A stretch of DNA of 64,000 nucleotides from assembly GCA_021014325.1 (NCBI GenBank), contig CM037463.1, positions 4,583,001-4,647,000 on the forward strand, written 5' to 3'. Positions 1 through 13,100 of the stretch are shown piece after piece. Position numbers and translations under genes: made by a program. The notes under the pieces are model-generated. The model was not told the origin of the DNA. It did not search any database and saw only the letters and a list, made by a program, of their open reading frames with translations. The stretch comes from Plazaster borealis (lineage: Eukaryota > Echinodermata > Asteroidea > Forcipulatida > Labidiasteridae). Numbering within the stretch: position 1 is the stretch's first letter; every line of letters begins with the position of its first letter.

Positions 1-56
1 TGACACTGAACCTTTATACCCGACTTCAAATTTGTTTAATTTGAAAATAAAAACTA

Positions 57-244
57 GTCATGATATTTGGTCCTTGGGGAAAAAAAAAGTGGGCACATGT
101 TTTTGAGAACAAGGCTGACCTATACATGTACACATGGTATTGGTTTTGATATAGCCTTTCAGGCTATTTAATAACAATTTACCTGATTTTTCTGAGGGTA
201 AAACAAAATCAGAGATCAGATTAAGTAAGAAGAATATCATGCCT
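57..244. repeat. Inverted-repeat element, TCATGATATT...AATATCATGCC family, copy 1
   Basis: Starts TCATGATATTTGGTCCTTG and ends AATATCATGCC. Related copies lie at 8473-9160 (interrupted by another element) and about 30213-30413. Confidence 0.7.
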
Positions 245-746
245 GAAAATCTTAGTATACAATTTTTGTGTACAATGGGTCCTCCCCATTGTTTTATAAT
301 TTGTTGTATTGTTTCTGGTGACTAACAACATGGGCTTCTTGTTCTTGAGGCACTCGAGCATGAAACATTAGGATAGCAATACGAGCAAGAAAAACGCAGA
401 GTTTTTCTGTGATATACAACATCTCTTTCAAATGACTATGAATAACAGTCCACACTAATACGTCACTTTTGCTCAAAATACCCCACTGTCCGACAAATAT
501 TCCACAACGTACACGATCATTGCATCAACGGCGCCCCACACTGCACTACATGTAGTGGTACAGTCAGTACATGCGAGTAAGCAGAAAACTTGGCCGTGTA
601 CGGGCGCGTATGTCGGTGAAATTTTGACACGTTTGTCTGAGATCCGGGTACTTAGCTTCTATTTTTAGCATTGGTGCGAAGTGCTATTGTCCCCTTTTTG
701 ACCTTTGACTTCAATTTTTAGGTTTGTACATACGTGTGATAAGCAT

Positions 747-780
747 GTCTTATCTTGTCTTGTCTTGTCTTGTCTTGTCT
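747..780. repeat. (TCTTG)n microsatellite
   Basis: About six tandem copies of the pentamer TCTTG in the intron or flank left of exon 28. Confidence 0.95.
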
Positions 781-1032
781 GCTAAACGCAAGCGCAAGTT
801 GTAATTGACTGATGACAACGCTGATGATAACGCCGTATCCGAATTTGCGGCTTCGGCTACAGCTATGGCTGTTGCTAAGGGTGTTGCTATGGACGTCCTA
901 TACTTCAACGCATGATGACGCAGCGATCCAGCCACAGCCGTAGCTGTAGCCGCCAAAATCAGACACGGCCTAGGCATCCAATAGACATTTTGAAAGTTCT
1001 CAGAATTCTTCTCTCGACATGAAAATTCTTAC

Positions 1033-1138
1033 TTTCGCCGTTCTTGCCAAGTCCATCGCCGAGGATGATGCCTAGGAATTCCTCCTGTGGTAAGAAGTTC
1101 AAAGGGTCATCACCAGTGCCAAGATCTCCTCCTTCCAC
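1033..1138 (-). CDS. KMT2C/D: KMT2C/D exon 28, last exon visible
   Basis: A 106-nt exon from atcatcag to GAAA/gtaaga. It encodes VEGGDLGTGDDPLNFLPQ and EEFLGIILGDGLGKNGE, aligning with human DDPLADISEVLNTDDDILG and IISDDLAKS. It ends in phase 1, so the next exon must lie left of it. I found no further exon in 1-1032. Confidence 0.92.
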
Positions 1139-4100
1139 CTGATGATGAGACTGAAGAGAACATTAAATCAACTGTTAATTAGGTATGCTTAACTATTTTG
1201 AAAAAATCATAGCAGCCGTGAACGGCTTGTACCAAACTGCCCATAGCAACCACAAACAGCCGCAAGATTTGACCACCTTCTCATAAAGCCTGTCAGCACA
1301 CAAACTTGTAAGCAGAAACAGGTTACCAGCCAAAATTCCCTAAAGTTTACATTGTTGCGACTGGTGCCCCACTAATATTTTGTTGATCAAAGAAATTTGC
1401 TAAGCAAGATTTTTTGCTTAACACCTTTTTGAAATTGGGCCCTGCCAACATTGAAAAATCAGAAATAGGAACACCTTATAAGTCGTAGCCTACAAGAAAG
1501 TAAGCAAAGCGGCAGTGCAAGAAAAGTACACACAGGGTCATTTGCTCCACCTCTTGCAATCCACAAGTCGCACTGAGAGACCTTACAAAAAGCAAAGTTA
1601 TCACCCTTTCTTGATCTCGTTACACATAGAAATTGTTGCATGCAGTCCTCGCAAAATTTCTGTAACCGTTGTTTTGGAGGTTTTGTTTTGCCCATCTTCT
1701 TGAAACAAATCATATAACACTTGCACCTCAGAAGAGAAATTCTCTATCGCACATCATTCATATTTTTGTTACAAAATGGTGGCGCAAGCTGAAGTAAATA
1801 ATGACCTCTTTTGTTAATTTTTTTCAAACTTTCGGTGAAATAGGTTTTTTTTTTGTTTTTTCTTCTTTTTTTCCCTCCTCATTTTCACAAATAATTTTGT
1901 TCAGATTTTTAGCAATGTTTAAAAAATGAAAAATTGGGACGATTCCGATTAAATCAGAACAATTAGCAACTCAACCCTAACCCCCCCCCCCCAAAAAGTT
2001 GTTTTAATATTTTTTTTCTTTCTCCTATTGTACAGAAAGAGCACAGGGACCTATGAAAACAGTGCAAATTAAAAAATGCACTTTCCGACCACTCGATCCT
2101 TACGTTTACCTCTGTGCCAGAGTTCGTGGTGTTATGCTGAGCTTGATGACTGCCATGTGACGGCTCTGTTGAGGTGCTCGAGGAGGCTTTGGTCGTGGGG
2201 CTCTTCAAGCTTGCAGGCCCCTCTGGCTCCTTTTTGGCTAGTTGGGGCCGACTGTCATCATCGGAAATCTCCAAGCCGTCTTTTCTCCGGCTAGAGTCTA
2301 GCAGGGTCTTGCCGAAAAAGGCTTCCTAAATATTAAAAACATCAGAACAGTTTTAGTAATGATTGTACCCCCCTAAAAAGTAGTAATAATGATAATGCAG
2401 AGTTCTTATAGAGCACACATATCCTAGCAGCTAGATCAAGTAGCTGTACAATAAAGTAAACAAGTATTTTCAAAAAAAGACTCTAAACAGATATAAAAAC
2501 TGCCTCTAGCCACTGGGCTAGCTCGGTGGTCTAGTGGTAAGACATCTGCTCTAGCAATGCAAAGGTTGTGGGTTCGAATCCCAACCGAGTCATTTGCCTG
2601 TGGATTTTTTGTTCACAGATCTCGGGAAAGTACTGAGTATACAGTGCTTAATACACATCAGTGGAAGGGTAAAAACAAATTCTATTCAGATATAAATAGT
2701 TCAGTCCCTTCAGGAGAAGGTTTTCAATTGTGCACAAAAATCACTGATTTCAGCTTAACTTCAAAACACAGCATCTCTGACCATTGGAACAACAGCTTAC
2801 TGACGTGCACAAGGAGCATTACAGTGGGAGATTTGACCAATGTGGAAATTCCTGATCAGGGTTCTCCCCACAAGCAAGTGTATTGGGCCAATATGCGCGA
2901 ATTGCATGCCGGTACAAGCAATCTTCGGCCGATAAGCAAACAAAAAAGAGGGCTTTTTTTGTTTTTTTCACAAAAAACTTCAAGAGAAAACCATATAGAA
3001 TGATCCAGATAGCACGGTAGGGCTTTTAAAACCAAGATAAACACCAAGTAGAAAACATTCCGAGGACCTTGTTTCAATTCAGCGTGCGTCGGCCAAACAA
3101 CCAACAATTTTGGTCCAGAATGCCCCTAGTTATGGAAAAACCTGGGGTGAACCCTGTTGATAAGTGGCTTGCAGGCCTGGGTTCTCCCTTACTCTAAACC
3201 CAGAGAACCTCTCAGATGTTACAATTCAGGACAATTACAGACTCTGTGTATCACCAAAAAAAATACATAACTAAAGACTATTTCTTTCTCCCTTTGGCGA
3301 TTCCTTTACTCTTTTCAGAAGATTTTTAAGCTCAAGGAGTGTTTTGAGAAGATCCTGAAATCGGGAAACAATCCTAAGAAATGAGACGTCTAGCATTACC
3401 TGGAGATAAGATGGAAAGCTGTTCTGTAGATTCGACTTCTTCCTCCGTCTTCTCTTCTTCTTCTCAAAGTTACCGGAAATGTCCGCGGAAGTCACCAAAC
3501 TACTCCGCTCACCTGGATGGGGGAAACAAATTACTATTATTTATTATGTATTATTTTATTTCTCTCCACAAATTCAATCAAACTACACACAAAAGAGAAA
3601 ACACTAAACGTAAAATAGATATGGAGAAGGCTAGATCAAGGAAGGAAAATGTAAAATTTTCCTAAAACCAAAAGGTTCAGTCTGCCAATCAATTTATTTC
3701 TCAACAAGTTCAGACAGGCAATATACACGAGAACATTTCAAAAATATGAACAATTGAAAAGTTTGAGTTGTATGGGTTGAATCAAGGAGAAAATTCTTGA
3801 CTGCTCCTTTAAATAAAGAAATAGATGTTAAGCAACGAATATCGACAGGCAAAGACTTCCACAAGGCAGGCAGACTATGAACAAAAAAATACTTTCAACT
3901 ATTACATCTTGAAAAGGGAATGTTGAATGTTGGAAAATCTCTACGTTGGTTGATTTGAAACAAAGAGATGTCAATGCTGGTGTGATTATAAAATATTTGA
4001 TAACATAAACTCAACAGGGCCAATTTCATGGCTCTGCTTACCGTAAGCAAAGAATTGGCACTTACGAAAGCAGTGAATTCCGCGCCAACGTCAAGCGTAA

Positions 4101-7100
4101 TTCACGGGTTAGCAGTGAATTTTTGCTTGTGCGCGCGCATACTCCACATTACTAGCATTCTTCGCTTACACAGCTAGCACAGAAACTCAGCACTTGCTCT
4201 GTAAGCGAAGAATGGTGATCGTAAGTGCATGATTCGAGCGATGTAAGATTTAGTAGAGTCAACCTTTGTTGCTTAATACACACAGGCGACTTAGTGATTG
4301 CAAAAAAAAGGGAAGGGAATGGTCAACCACACTCTGTACAGTGTTTTCTTGTAAGTTCACCAGAAAGCTTTAAAACTCAAAATTCCTGAAGTGAATAATA
4401 AACCAAGTTCTTACCCTCTATGCTTGCTTCCAACACTTCAGGGCGATGTTTCTCGATAGCGCCCTCAGATAGACTTCTACTGTACGCAGCACGACTCACC
4501 GGATTGCAGCCAAACTTGACCGGCCGAACTGTGAAGCCACCCACCCCTTTCAAAAATAGAAACGCAGGAAAATTATTCCAAATTGGAGGGATTATTTCAA
4601 AACTTTAAAGATTGTTTGTTATCAATGTCCTGTTAAGGGAACTTGTCTCCTAATAATTAAATTTATTTATAATTATGCAGATACTATCATAAAAATGAAT
4701 AATTAACTTCACAAGCTGCTTGAGATTGCAGTCAGTTAAGTATTTAGTTATTCACTGACAATAGAATTTGGAAGTCTTGCGCGTTGCATAAAGTTGCAAG
4801 GCCCGATTTTCGCCCCAAATTATTTTAAAGAACTTTTTTCTTAGAACAATGTTGAGATCCCAACAAAAATTAATATTTTTAGTTTTTTATCTAACTACCA
4901 CTTATCATTGGCGGATTTTTTTCGTGCGAAACCTTAAATGAAAGCTTCATAACTTTCTCGTATCTATAATAATAGGTATTTCAAAATTTCATCTAAATTT
5001 GTTCGGTAAAATCAGCCAAACAACACAGACCTAGCTTCTTTTAAGTGAGCCATATTATTTCCTACACACATTAAAGCAACATAGGAGCAGGCGCCATAAA
5101 CGAAACTGTTCAGTTCGAACAAGAATTGCACGGTCTGTCATAACATCCACATGGGGTCCCTGATACTGACATGTTATGTACACAAACCACTCGCTATAAT
5201 TTTTACTGTTTTATACCTTTTCTTTCTGGGCATTGTAAAAGAAAAAAAAACTGTCACCACGGGATTCGAACCCTGAACCTTGCGACCGTAATCCCGGTGA
5301 TCTTAACCATCTGACCCTGCTTTTCCCTGGGATAATCTTTTTCCCTTTACCATCAATGAAGTGTCAAAGGAGTAATTTGTTTCATTGTCTGACACTTTTA
5401 TAAATCTAGCAAGTTTAAAAATCTCTCTCCTGACGACAACTAGAGCACGTTAGTCAAAATGTTGATAACAACCAATTTGGTTATTTTCAGAGTCAACACC
5501 TCAATATTACATGCTGAGCTGCCAACATTTGCATCATACAATCAGAAAGATTGTGTGCAACAATCAAGGAGATGTTTAGAATTGCATTCAACATAATAGG
5601 GAAAAAGTTTCCATAATCGGGGAGTTTTTTCAAATTGATTCATCAGAACATGGAAAGATTGCTTTTTTTTCTTTTCAGGGAACTTTCTGCAGAATCAGGG
5701 AGAGTTGGCAGCCAAGTGGCCGATTTCACAAAGAGATAAGACTAGTCATATCTGAAGTTAGGACCAGTAACTGGTCTTAACTTAAGACTAGTCCTATCTC
5801 TTAGCATTGCCTAGGACTAGTCCTAAGTTAGGAAGAGTTTTGTGAAATCGACCATCGGATATGGTGAACTCAAAAGAATCAATAGCTGGAAGACTTGTGA
5901 TGTTATTTTGCCCGGTTTCTAAACTGTATAACTGAGAAAGGCCCAATGTACCCAGTTTGTAGACGCTGCGGTGCTTTTTCTTCTTCTCTTTTTCGTGGTG
6001 GTGGTGGTGGTGATGGTGATGATGGTGTTTCCCTTCCTTGCTCTCCGATTTCGCCCTTTCTCTATTCTTCTCTTTTATTTCTGCAAGGTGAGAGCATGAC
6101 TTGATACTGACGGATTGCTTTGATTTCCCGGCATTATTCAAATTAAATTTTCAAGGTAATGTAAAAAGCGGGGAGGGTGATCTGAAGTTTGTTTGATGTA
6201 TTTAACACTAATTGCCAAACCAGGATTTCCCCTTGGTCTATAGACTCTGAAGATACATTACTACAAAAAGGTTTAAACTCAATATTTAAAGCATCAGAAA
6301 AGAGGCTTATATGAAGGCCTGAAAAAAAAAGTTTCCAAAGTTGACCTCATCCAAAGTTATGGATTGTATGGATACCACTAAATGACAAACATTTCTGACT
6401 CGGTACAACAAAAAATTGAAACAATTCAGTTTTCACATCAACTGCGTTGTCAAAAAAAAGAAAAAAAGTACTCCACATTTTCACAAGGACATTGTGACGA
6501 AATATTCACACACAGATAATCCAACAACTCCACAAGCAAAGAAACAAACTATGATCTGATGAGACATGATGAATATTCATGGAAACGCCGACATGTGACA
6601 AACACGTTTTGACAAACAAACAGTTGTCTGCAAAATGTAACAAATTAATAGATCTTTAGGAGTGTTAAAAAAAATTTAAAAAAGGACGAATTGACCTTTA
6701 AAGTTTTTCTCATGACCTACATCGCCACGTTACTTCTGTGGCGGGACTAACAATAGACAGGGCTAAGGGATTTATCTATTCTAGTGAACAATATTGGGTA
6801 GACTGGCTACCAGAATACCTTTGTGAATGTTGCCCCCACTGTACTCCTTCTCGGCAAGGACAGAGATCTCAGAGTTGGGGTCAGCCAGGCTCTGCAGAAT
6901 GGCCAGGCTGCCGGATTTAAGAGAGGGGCGTCGGCTGTGCGACTTCTTGGACGACAGACTAGTGAAATGTCTGAACCCGGACTCAGTCAGGGACACACCC
7001 TCGACAGAAAACTGCTTGGGAGTGGACTCTGCATGGCCAACAAAGAGAACGCGAAAAAGGACCCGCGTTAAAAGAAGGAAATTCGACTTGACGTGGGGAA

Positions 7101-10100
7101 CTTGAGCCTGAACACCTCCAGACTACAGTACCAGCCAGGCAAAAAAAAAAAAAACCAAAAACACGGGAAAGTTCAGTGAAAATCCCACGAGTATACACAT
7201 TATTTCTAAAAAGTCTTGTTTTGGTGGTCAATAGGGATCCCTCCGATCCAACTGAGACACCCTGCCCTAAGTTTGACTTTAACAGATCCACCTAAAAAAT
7301 GTTCATGCATCAACATGCACAGAGTAGCTTTCACAACATCTGTTATAACTCTCTCATTTCACAGCAAAAGACAGTATTGAACATTCCACCACACCTGATA
7401 AGGGCAGGGCAGTTTTTACCAAAGATTATAGAGTGCCGAAGGCGCAAGAATGGGGAACTGGAGTTTTATCTATTGTTGGAATGTGAAATGGGCGCCATTT
7501 CAGCAAGCAAATATTTTGTCAGATCATCGATAGCAATGGTCATTATCTGCCCTTATCTATTGCTGCATCAAAAAAGTTGCTTGCTGGCGTCCAGTGTGCA
7601 TTTCACATTATAGCCCGAGTTCCCGATCTTGAGCCTTCAGCGCTCTATAATCTTTGTTTTATTTACGAATAGTAAAGGACACCTCAATTAGGGAAATGTC
7701 AATTTGTACTGGATTATTTCAAAAGACACCAGGGCAACGAGGAAATTAACTTCATTGCCTCCCTGAAGTATCGAGGCTGGTGCACAATTTGTGGCTAAAT
7801 TGACTAGCTCAGTGAGTCAGTAATTGGGAGGTAGCAGGCTCAAGTCTGTCTTCAGTTCGTTTCATGTGCCTTCGTTGCAGGAAAACTAAACGTGAATCTG
7901 ACATATCCATATCAGCAAAAGTTCTAAAGTAAAAGTTCTAAGTTCTTCTAAAAGTTCTAAGCAGTTCAAAGTTTAGTTACTAAGGAAATGTTTACAGGTA
8001 TACCACTATCTAAAAAACAAAACTTGACGTATCCAATAGGCTTTGGAGTTGAGAGTAGTTTCTCTCTAGAAATGGATAGCAAAAATGAAATCCTTGTCCT
8101 GGTACGGCTTGGAGAGTTGAACAAAAAAAAGTGGGGATCGTTTGACAACGCTGGTCAAAATGGTTGTTGTCCAGAGGTTTGAAATTTGTCCAAAAGGGTT
8201 GTATACAAAATGAATGTGGACGTTCCTAATCACAGAATGTCATGCAATGAAAGAATATGATGTACGAGATGAAAATGATACTATGAGATGACAAAGCATA
8301 ATCAAAAATTAAAAAATGCAACAAAACCCTGAAAAGCAAAACAAATAAATAAATAAATAAATACCATTGAGTTAAGTTATTTATCAGATCTTAAGTAATC
8401 ACTAATGAGTTATTTCTTTGATGCTAATTCCATCCAACGCTAGCTCCATGCATCACAAAATATTATATCAACAGGCATGATATTTGGTCCTTGTGAAAAA
8501 GTAGGAACATTTTTATCGAGTACAAGGGCTGACCTACATGTCCACATAGCAGGGCTCGAATTTGGGAGAAAAATCCACAAGACTGCAGAGCTTGTAGCTC
8601 AACATTTTTACTGGACCAGAACATTTTGTATAAGACCAAAAGCAAAATGAGAAGAAAAAAACTTTCTGAGCCCTGATACAGTTTAACAAGCATTTAGCTG
8701 TTTTTAGTTTAAATTTGATTTGAATCGGTTTATAAGGAAATATTCCATCGCGGCCACGGGCCGAGTTGCAACAATTAAGCATTAATTATTTGAACAATTA
8801 AGCACTAAGACATGTAAGAGAAGATTGATCTCATCTGGTTTTTGGAGTGCTAAGTATACTTCATTACTCAACAGAATTGAAAGGTATTTTCCAGACTCAA
8901 GGTCAGCATTTGAACATAGTTTGTTTCTGTTCCAAGATATTACACAGTGAGGTATTGTTATTCAATTGAAAAACACAAGACCACCGGACTTGTCTGGTCA
9001 TATGTTTACTGGCCTGACACTAAAAACCACTGGCCTCGGGCCTGCGGTCCAGTGTACAAATTGAGACCTGCATAGACTTTTCAGGCTATTAAATCACAGT
9101 TTTTTCTGACTTTTCCAAGGGTAAACAAATCCGAAATCAGATCGGATGAATATCATACCTGCATCAATAATTCTACCCCCCCTTCTAATCTGCAATCATT
9201 AAAACAGGCTCATACAACAAAGGCACACACCAACAAAAAGAGAGAAGACAAAAACTCAAACTCTTACGGATTTCAGTTGATTTGGTAACAGGAACTATTG
9301 GTTGGATGTTTTCTATTGCTACTATAGGTTCGGGAGGCTTGGTGTGGGGACGACACATCAGGCAGACGTAGCCCTTGTCGATGATTCTCTCCAGTTCTTC
9401 TTCTGTTTCCATGCCGTCGCAGGCTGCATGTAACCATCTGCGAACCACATAATGTACAATCATTGTTAACAATAATAATACTAATAATAATACAAAAACA
9501 CTCTACTAGAACGTTTTAGAAACACTGTGCCTCACAAAAGAAGGGCAAAACTATAGATCATGTGACGTTTGTTGACAAAAAGAGTGACCTTGTACATTCT
9601 AGGGCCCTTTCTGGCAGGCAAGATACTACACTGGTCATGAGGGATGTTTTTTACATTTTATCAATAAATTCAAGAGTTAAAAAAGTAACAGCCGAACAGG
9701 TTTTAGAGATCTGCTCCTTTTAATCATATCGAAAGTTTTAAAAAATTTAGAGAGAAAAATTTCCATAAAATTTCAGCAATTACGTTTTCTTCCATTGAGC
9801 TGTGTACAAATCGTGCCTGCAGGAAGTCCAGGGTTGGTGGCTATTTTTTAAACACGTGATGTTTCAGGTCACATGGTCTTTTAATTAATTTTGAAAGGAA
9901 GGGGAAAAACGTAATCAAACACAAGGAAACATGAAAGTGCAAAATTTTTACACATCCAAAACATCTGATGACATCATTCTGAGAAAAAAGGGTGTCTACA
10001 TTTTTGTAAGGGGATGTTTTGGTTAAAAACTGAATGTTTCAGAGCCAAATTTGAAACATGGCATCATTGGATTTCAACAACTAATGGGTCTTGACATTCC

Positions 10101-13100
10101 AAGGAGGAATAGTTTGTAGACAAAATGTTAAGTTCAAGGCCATTTTGATTAAAAATAATGGAAAGTCTAGAATGAACCAAAACATCCCCGTACAAAAATG
10201 TTGAGACCCATTTTTCTCAGAATGATGTCATCAGATGTTTTTGATGTTGACAAATTTTGCACTGGAGGGGTATCGAATACAACGGCAAGTTACACCATTT
10301 TAGCGTGAGGTTAGAGACTTGTAATTGTTTCCCCACTCACATGAGGACTCTAACTATTGGAAAAATGAGTACATCGCAAAATTGAATCGGACATTTCCCT
10401 TCCTCTTTAAAATTAAAAACCAAAGGTTACCTTTCGCAGTGTGAGCAGCGGCAGATGAGTTCCATATCTGTGTACAGGAGGAGACAGACGTGGCACTGGA
10501 TGAGACTAGCGCAGGGGCCACACTGAGTGTAGTTGTTCATCCATTCACACTGAGTGCCTGGTGTGGTAGCCCCACAGTGCAGACAACATACACACCTGGA
10601 CATGGCGAGATCAAACAAATGGGTTAAAGGCAAAGTATAATTTGGGTTTTTATAACCGTTTGATTGTTTTAATCCTGTATAAATCTAGATATATACAATA
10701 AAACTACCCTGTGAAAATTTCATTTCAAAAGGGTAGCCTTTTATGAGAAATCGCTGGAAATCTGGAGTGGTTATGTCCACGGCCAAGCGGTGAAGAGCAA
10801 AGGACTCAAGCTCTGCTGGTGTTTCTAATCTGCAGAGTGTGGGTTTAAGTCCCGGTCAAGGCACCTGTGTCATCGAGCAAGGTACTTTTACCATAATTGC
10901 TTTGTCCTTAGGATGGGACATTAAGTCGTAGGTCCCGTGTACTAGGATTGGTAGTGCACGTAAAAGAACCCAGAACACTTATCGTGGAAGAGTAGGGGTT
11001 AACCCCGGTGTTTCTGGTTCACATAGAAAGCACCCTAGTTTACAGGTTTCCTCAGGCTGGCGTGCTACAGTGATTAAGTTCACTTATGAGGCATCTTTGG
11101 TTTCATTCACAGAAATATATAATAATAATACGTCTGTGTGTAATTTCCCCCCCCCCCAAAAAAAACACTCATTTCATCTTTCAAAGGCATTTCTTATGAC
11201 AGAAACTGATAATTCTGACAAGACCTCGAGACTCTGCAAAACAACACTGGAAGGAAATATCAGAACAACGTTTTACCATTTGCATTTCCATCCGCCCTTT
11301 GGTACTGTGAGTAGTGGAGGCTCCAGGCAGTACGTGTGGTAGCTGATGTCACAATCGTCACACAGTAAGAGTCTTGCTTCATCACTGGCTTTACCGCACC
11401 CCTCACAGACGGTACAGTCCAGACAGCGCCATCCTTTTGATAGAACCACCTTGGTGATCTAGGAATAAGAAACATTTCAATTTGATGGTCGAGGGTTGAT
11501 AACTTGTTTTATCGACTGACTCAAGATACAGACAAGTGCTACCTAAAGAAGTTGTTTCTCCGTTCAATGAAACTAAAATCAGCTGAACAGTGCTGAGAAG
11601 TCGCACCCCTAAATATAACATCTTTCACCTACTCCCCAGGAATTAAAGAAGCCATGGCCTATATTGCCCTGGGCCCAATTTCATAGAGCTGCTTAAGCAG
11701 AAAATAGTGCTTAACAACTGTCTGCTAAGCAAAAACGAACAGGATACCAGCAAATATTTGTACATGTGACATGGTAGTTTGGCTGGTAACCTTGTTCTGG
11801 TTAGCATAATTTTGTTGTGCTTAGCTACTTTTTAGTGCTTAAGCAGCTCTATGAAACTGGGCCCTGGTCGTTGCCCCCTTCAAAAGTTTCCCACAGACAT
11901 TAAGATTTTCAAATTGGATACACAAGGAGTTAGGGTTCATCCCTTGCTCCTTCTGGCTGCATATTGCCCCTCTCTCTCTCTTTTCACTCCTTTCCATTTG
12001 ACTGCTTCTGTTACACTAGTATACTTGTGGTATGTGTTGTCTTGTCATTAATAGCCTTTGAGAAAGACTCTGCTAGGATCTAAACGTCAGGCCATTAACA
12101 ATTTTTTTCAATATCTAATATTCGTACAGATTATCGCTTAGTAAAACAAAAAAACTACTGGAAATCTGATTAAAATACGAAGAACATTGTAGTCTGAGAA
12201 TCCTACCTTGATGTTCACACAATAAGGATGATAGCATTGTCCGCACTGTGAACACGTCAAGAGTCGACCCTCTGGCCCCAAACCAAAACTACCACAGCTC
12301 ACACACATGTCCTGAAAGAAAAATACATATCACTCAAGTAAAGTTACATTCACTCGCCCTCCCAAGACTTTAATTAAATAGTGTAGTGGTCGGTTTGGCG
12401 CAGTGGTATCTTTCGTCGCCTTTCACCTATAGGACCCCGGTTCGAATCCCGCCGGGGCACTATGTGGATTGGGTTTTCAGTCGCTACCTGACTGCGTGGG
12501 TTTTCCCTGGGGTTTACTTCCCACATCCAAAACTGAAAGTTCCTTTGTCTTCTGTCCATTGGGTTCTTGGCTAGCACAGTGATTAAGTTCACTTTTCTAA
12601 GAGTCCTTGGCTTCACAACCAGATTAAATGGAATGAAACAAGATCAGAAACACTACCATCTGTAAAAACCCTAGACAATGAGAAAACTATCTTGGACAGA
12701 ATGAGACGACGCTACCTCAGTCATGTCCATAGAATGCCATCCACCAGCTAATACTCAAAACTAGTATTTGACACGAGAATTATGGCAAAGCCACCAGGAG
12801 GAAGACCACCCAAAAGATCATGGGTTTAACACCGACTGTCTTTGAGCAAAGACCATCTCATTTTGTAGTGGCTACCAGACTGGCACAGGACAGAAGAGGA
12901 TGGCGGAACATCGTGAGTCTGATGCCACCACGCATCCCACCGGAGTCGGAGCAAACGGAATAGACAGATAAATTCTCTAACCTTGTGTTGAAATTGCAAA
13001 CACAACAACAAGTGCAATTTTTGTCAAAATCCAAAAACGTTTGATGACGTCACCTTTTAATTATAAGGTCTGTACATTTTTTAGCAAAGAATTTTCAATT

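Noticed and set aside
1..1032. Search for the next KMT2C/D exon
   Set aside because: No acceptor-donor pair with a phase-1 entry and family-like residues was found, so the next exon is assumed to lie outside the window.
2521..2591. Possible tRNA gene
   Set aside because: Box A and box B are present, but the acceptor and anticodon arms pair poorly and a SINE-like body follows.
2557..3003. 148-codon plus frame
   Set aside because: Runs through a SINE head and two nested repeats, so not a gene.
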